Shown here piece by piece: positions 60,640-64,000 of a DNA stretch of 64,000 nucleotides. The stretch is from Halisarca cf. caerulea. Its lineage: Eukaryota; Porifera; Demospongiae; Chondrillida; Halisarcidae. Under the pieces are notes generated by a model. It saw nothing but the letters and a program-made list of their open reading frames with translations, made no database searches and had not been told where the DNA came from. How positions within the stretch are numbered: the stretch's first letter is position 1; each line of letters opens with the position of its first letter. Both the position numbers and the translations under genes were made by a program. The DNA lies in the NCBI GenBank assembly GCA_963170055.1, contig CAUJGJ010000188.1, forward strand, positions 1,401,671 to 1,465,670, written 5' to 3'.

Positions 60640-61920
60640 CATAGATGATAGGCTAGGTCGCACGACGCCCTAGGTACTGGATTGGAAACGGAAGTGCGAG
60701 CGAACAAACTCGTGTTACGTTGCTATTGACATTATCGTGACGTCATACCATACTTACGGCTTTTCGGAAAACAGCTGATCGAAAAGGAGCAGCTTTTTCG
60801 ACGTTCTTTCCTTGTGATCCTGTCAATATCTCTACAGTTCTTCTACGTAAGAAGTATATATGCATTTGCTGTTACTATCGGTTGCTTTGTCGGTGATTTG
60901 AAGACCCACTTGGTAATCGTGCTCCGTGCGGAGTGTTCTCGGATGTCATCATCCTCTGCAGGAAGATTTCAAGAATAAAAAGAAGGCAAAGTGCCTACAG
61001 CTGTATTGTATGGGATTTCACACTGGTTAAAGAGCGAGTAAACCTCAACTTGTACCTGCTTAAGGTTTCCGTTGTTGACAAAGGTATGTAAGCCATTTCG
61101 TGTACTCCTCTATAGTTCAAGCCTGTGCCATGTGCTATCCTGTGGATGATATAGCCATCTAGCGAATGCTAGTACTCTGCTGCATGCATGTGACCAGTTC
61201 AAATCTGCTAACTTTTTGAGGTTCTCCGCAATTTGTGCATGATCCATGATATGGAAGGGGTGTGATTGTCCACATACGCCTGTTTGAGTTGTACCTCTGT
61301 AAATATCATGCAAAGCATTTGATACTGACCAAACTCTGTGGAGGGCACATACCACTGCCTAGTCTTTCAACTAATACTAGTTTGGTGTTTGCATGCAATT
61401 CTTTCTTTTCAGCAGAGGTACGACAAGTGCACTCTGAAATGCAATTACGAGCTTTGCTGGTGAACCTTAGGAAGCATTATTGCAATGATTTCTGCTTTTA
61501 AGGCATGTCATATTCTATGTAGTTTCTGTACGTATTATTTGTTTTCCCTTTCCAGCTTCTGTTTTCTCAATATAGGTACAAAACCTGTTCTCCAGGGGCT
61601 CAAAAGCTGTAAAACTGCAAGAAGTGCCTCAAACTTTTCATTTAGCGTTGTTTTTGATTCAGTTTTGTACAAGTACATTCATATGTTATTACTGTGTGGT
61701 TTGTCACCTTTGTTGAAATGTACGGCGACTTGTGCACTTCGGAAATGACGCTTTTTCGACACACGTTGAGGTTTCTCGCAGCAGCCGATTAATCAATTAA
61801 CCGTAACAAAGAATACTTCGTATGCAACAATATAAATACAATACTAAACGTTACTTCCGTTTCCAATCCAGTACCTATGACGCTACATGCGTTCGCGAGC
61901 GTTATAGCCTAGAATCTATG
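60640..61920. mobile_element. Large TIR element with 7-8 bp flanking duplication
   Basis: A 1281-bp element flanked by ATTTAGC (60633-60639, 61921-61927). Ends start CATAGATGATAGGCTAGG and (reversed) CATAGATTCTAGGCTATA. Further in, both carry TAGGTACTGGATTGGAAACG followed by GAAGT (60671 and reversed from 61879). hAT-like by duplication size, but termini are unusual. Interior frames show no domain I recognise. Confidence 0.75.
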
Positions 61921-61999
61921 ATTTAGCCTTATATGCATGTGCAGCACAAGCCATATACATAGCTCAAGAATTCTTGAGCTTTGCCATAGACAGTGGTAT

Positions 62000-62125
62000 G
62001 TACTAGTTACTACAGGTTTTAGTGGGGTGTATCGTATTTACTGGCCGCAGCCCAAAGGCGAGGCCAATAAACACAATACGTCCCACTAAACCTGCAGTTG
62101 CTGTAACTGGTTTATTGCCAAAGGC
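62000..62125. repeat. Foldback repeat
   Basis: The left arm (ctagttactacaggttttagtggggtgtatcg, 62002 on) and right arm (tacgtcccactaaacctgcag..ctgtaactgg) pair around a short GGCCGC..GAGGCC core; it looks like a small foldback or a collapsed MITE. Confidence 0.65.
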
Positions 62126-62378
62126 TCAGACAAACTGACTGTCATTCTGCCTTAGATCAGTTATGGCAATGTCAAATAAACCTAGGCTTTTCTCCTAGAA
62201 GCACACAACTTACAAGACAGGAGAGAGTTCAACTCACTAGGAGAAAGCTTCATTTTTGAGTGCTAGTTCTATTTGGTGTGATTAATGAAACAATTCTTTT
62301 TTAATTTAATCCTGCATCCTAAATACCTTATACTCAAGTATCAACCATGTGTAAGCATTTTCTCTTGTTCATCATTAG

Positions 62379-62582
62379 GATGGTGGGCATGCCCTTTACC
62401 TTGCTGCCTATGGTGGGCATTTGGATATTGTTAAATATCTCATTCCAAAGTTTGCTGACAGAAGATTTAAGTCTAACAATAATGGTGACACCTGTCTACA
62501 CTGTGCTGCACAGGAAGGTCATCTGGTAGTGGTGAAGTACCTCATTGAAGAGTGTGGATTTGACCCTTGTACTGGAAATAAG
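62379..62582 (+). CDS. Ankyrin gene exon, two repeats (G, copy 4)
   Basis: A 204-bp phase-0 exon between acceptor catcattag and donor gtgggc. The first repeat reads DGGHALYLAAYGGHLDIV and the second GDTCLHCAAQEGHLVVVKYL. It differs from other G exons at the start (DGGHALY for DGLNALH) and in RRFKSNNN. Downstream the intron matches the modules for about 110 bp and then jumps to the tail type seen at 5370 and 53400. This is the last exon found; none is visible in the remaining 1.4 kb, so the gene continues outside. Confidence 0.9.
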
Positions 62583-62719
62583 GTGGGCTATTGTATGGTA
62601 CACACACATTGTACATCATCTGCAACTTTCCTCTCAATTCTCCCCTTCTGACATCTTGAATACTTCATCTCAAGCCTTTCAGCAGTATAGCTCAACCTCA
62701 CAGCTGCATGAAACACAAC

Positions 62720-63222
62720 TTCCGTCATCCATGTTTTGTTGTGCAAGAGTCCTTATTGTCCATCTTCAAAAGCACCCCCCCCCCCCCCCCCCCAGAAGAA
62801 CCTGCCTTTGGGCCTGAACCTCATCACCATCTCCACAACTTTGGTCTGTCATACTACTTTTGTAAATGTTCTGTCTCATCAAGATGCCCGGGCTGTTGCT
62901 GGGAGCAGAATCAGTCGTCTTCATAGCATTCTTATTCTTGCACCTCCAATCCATGAATGGCCATATATTGCTTAGTGGGATCTCACCAGTTACATAGTCC
63001 TCTTATCTTGCAATCACAGAACAGTTCAATCTAAGGGTATGCATGGTTTGGCATGTGGTGTAGTTCCCTGGGGGTGTCAATAGCTAGTAGGGTTACTACC
63101 TCTATACTATATTCTTACTTCACTACTCACCTTCTTCATGTACATGTATTGTTGGAACTTTTGTTTGTAAGTTGGTAGATCTGAAGTTCTTATCCACCTG
63201 AGATCCATTCAGCAACCCCAAC
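62720..63222 (+). repeat. Module tail, copy 4
   Basis: Matches 5370-5908 and 53400-53760 (cacaacttccgtcatcc to cagcaacccca), including a poly-C run at about 62776-62793. Confidence 0.85.
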
Positions 63223-63545
63223 AGTGTTCCTAGTTACTGCCAAAATTAACACACTACCTTTGTTGGTTCAACCCTGACCCCTGGTGGGACCCTGACTCTG
63301 TATTGTTTGTTTTTTCACTGTAAGAGTGTTTACATTGCCAATGTCCTTTAGTTATAACGATATATTTCCATACAGAATACCTTCTCCCCACCCTGTAAGG
63401 GAAGGTGAGGCATACGGTTGTATGTTTGGTCATATCTCTAAGATTTGCACATGTTGTCTTCTTGAGGACATTATTCTTTATCTAGGTTTTCCAACACGCT
63501 GCATAAACCATTTGCATGTCAATTATAGCAGCAATACATGGCACT

Positions 63546-63597
63546 ACACAGGGTATTTATAGCCGACCGTGGGATTAATGCGAAAATGGCCATCGTA
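63546..63597 (+). mobile_element. Family 1 terminus fragment fused to family 2
   Basis: Reads TACACAGGGTATTTATAGCC and about 30 bp further of the family 1 left end, then passes directly into a family 2 start at about 63599. Confidence 0.7.
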
Positions 63598-64000
63598 AAA
63601 TATGCATGTGGGACATATCCGCACTAATTAGGAGGTGTTAAAATCTCGGCCTTTTTACAACCTTCGTTCGCAACTTGCACGAACTATAGAGTGTCAAACT
63701 AGGACTTTTCTAGTAGGCAGACATTTAAACTTAACGGAAATTATCATTTTGAACGTCTCATATGAACGCTAACACAGCTAGGACGGTTTTTCTAACCCCT
63801 ACGCAGAAACAAAATCCTCTGGGTGCTAAATGTAGGAATGCTTTCCAAGACATTTTCCCGCAGAAATCGCTATGGCGAAGTACTTTTCTTTTTTCACTTT
63901 TCCATGGTGGGTATTTCGTCATTCCTCTTGAAAGCCGAGATCGGTGAAATTGGACCTAAATGACAAGACTCAAGTGCCTATACCTCTGCAAGGGAGCGAA
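63598..64000 (+). mobile_element. Family 2 MITE copy, cut by the window end
   Basis: Starts GCATGTGGGACATATCCGC and follows the left part of 25392-26126 (ctaacccctac near 63793, gccgagatc near 63932). The right end is outside the window. Confidence 0.75.

Overview
The window looks like intronic and genic DNA of a metazoan, probably a marine invertebrate such as a sponge or cnidarian. That placement is inference. It rests on GT/AG-bounded exons with long introns, long CA/GT, CTA and poly-C/G tracts, and THAP/Kolobok-, ISL2EU-, Harbinger-, piggyBac- and pogo-type DNA transposons. No bacterial operon, rRNA, tRNA or CRISPR array was seen.

The host gene is one large plus-strand ankyrin-repeat gene that enters from the left and leaves to the right; neither the first nor the last exon is inside. 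I find 14 full-length exons and one truncated copy, all spliced in phase 0. Exons encode either one ankyrin repeat (99-105 bp: 8358, 10624, 15401, 21616, 30047, 36912, 42364, 49326, 56434) or two (204 bp: 317, 37989, 43021, 49983, 62379). A one-repeat exon (F) followed by a two-repeat exon (G) sits in a 5-7 kb module tandemly duplicated at about 35.7-53.8 kb. Partial modules lie at 1-5.9 kb and at 56.2-56.7 plus 62.3-63.2 kb. The copies have decayed differently: one G exon lost its acceptor AG (37987-37988), one G exon is cut off at about 4935, and individual copies carry mobile elements the others lack.

The introns hold the mobile elements. At 10913-14898 is an ISL2EU-type element with a THAP/DDE transposase and a convergent SWIM-YqaJ nuclease gene, carrying a nested Harbinger-type MITE. 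At 16.5-20.1 kb is a decayed piggyBac element. At 23.3-24.8 kb and 6.2-6.56 kb are pogo/Tigger relics. At 26131-29679 is a TTAA-flanked Kolobok-like element with a three-exon THAP transposase and a convergent two-exon gene resembling the cysteine-rich C-terminal domain of P2X7 receptors. Non-autonomous elements with readable ends lie at 7037, 12481, 33408, 35274, 37321, 44052, 52815, 54202, 57125, 59374 and 60640. Two further MITE-like families (ACAGGGTATTTATAACC ends and CGCATGTGGGACATGTCC ends) are scattered through the window. An assembly gap of 200 N sits at 6001-6200 beside poly-G runs.

The most notable items are the modular, frame-neutral ankyrin exon array with copy-specific damage, and the Kolobok-like element pairing a transposase with a P2X7-tail-like protein.
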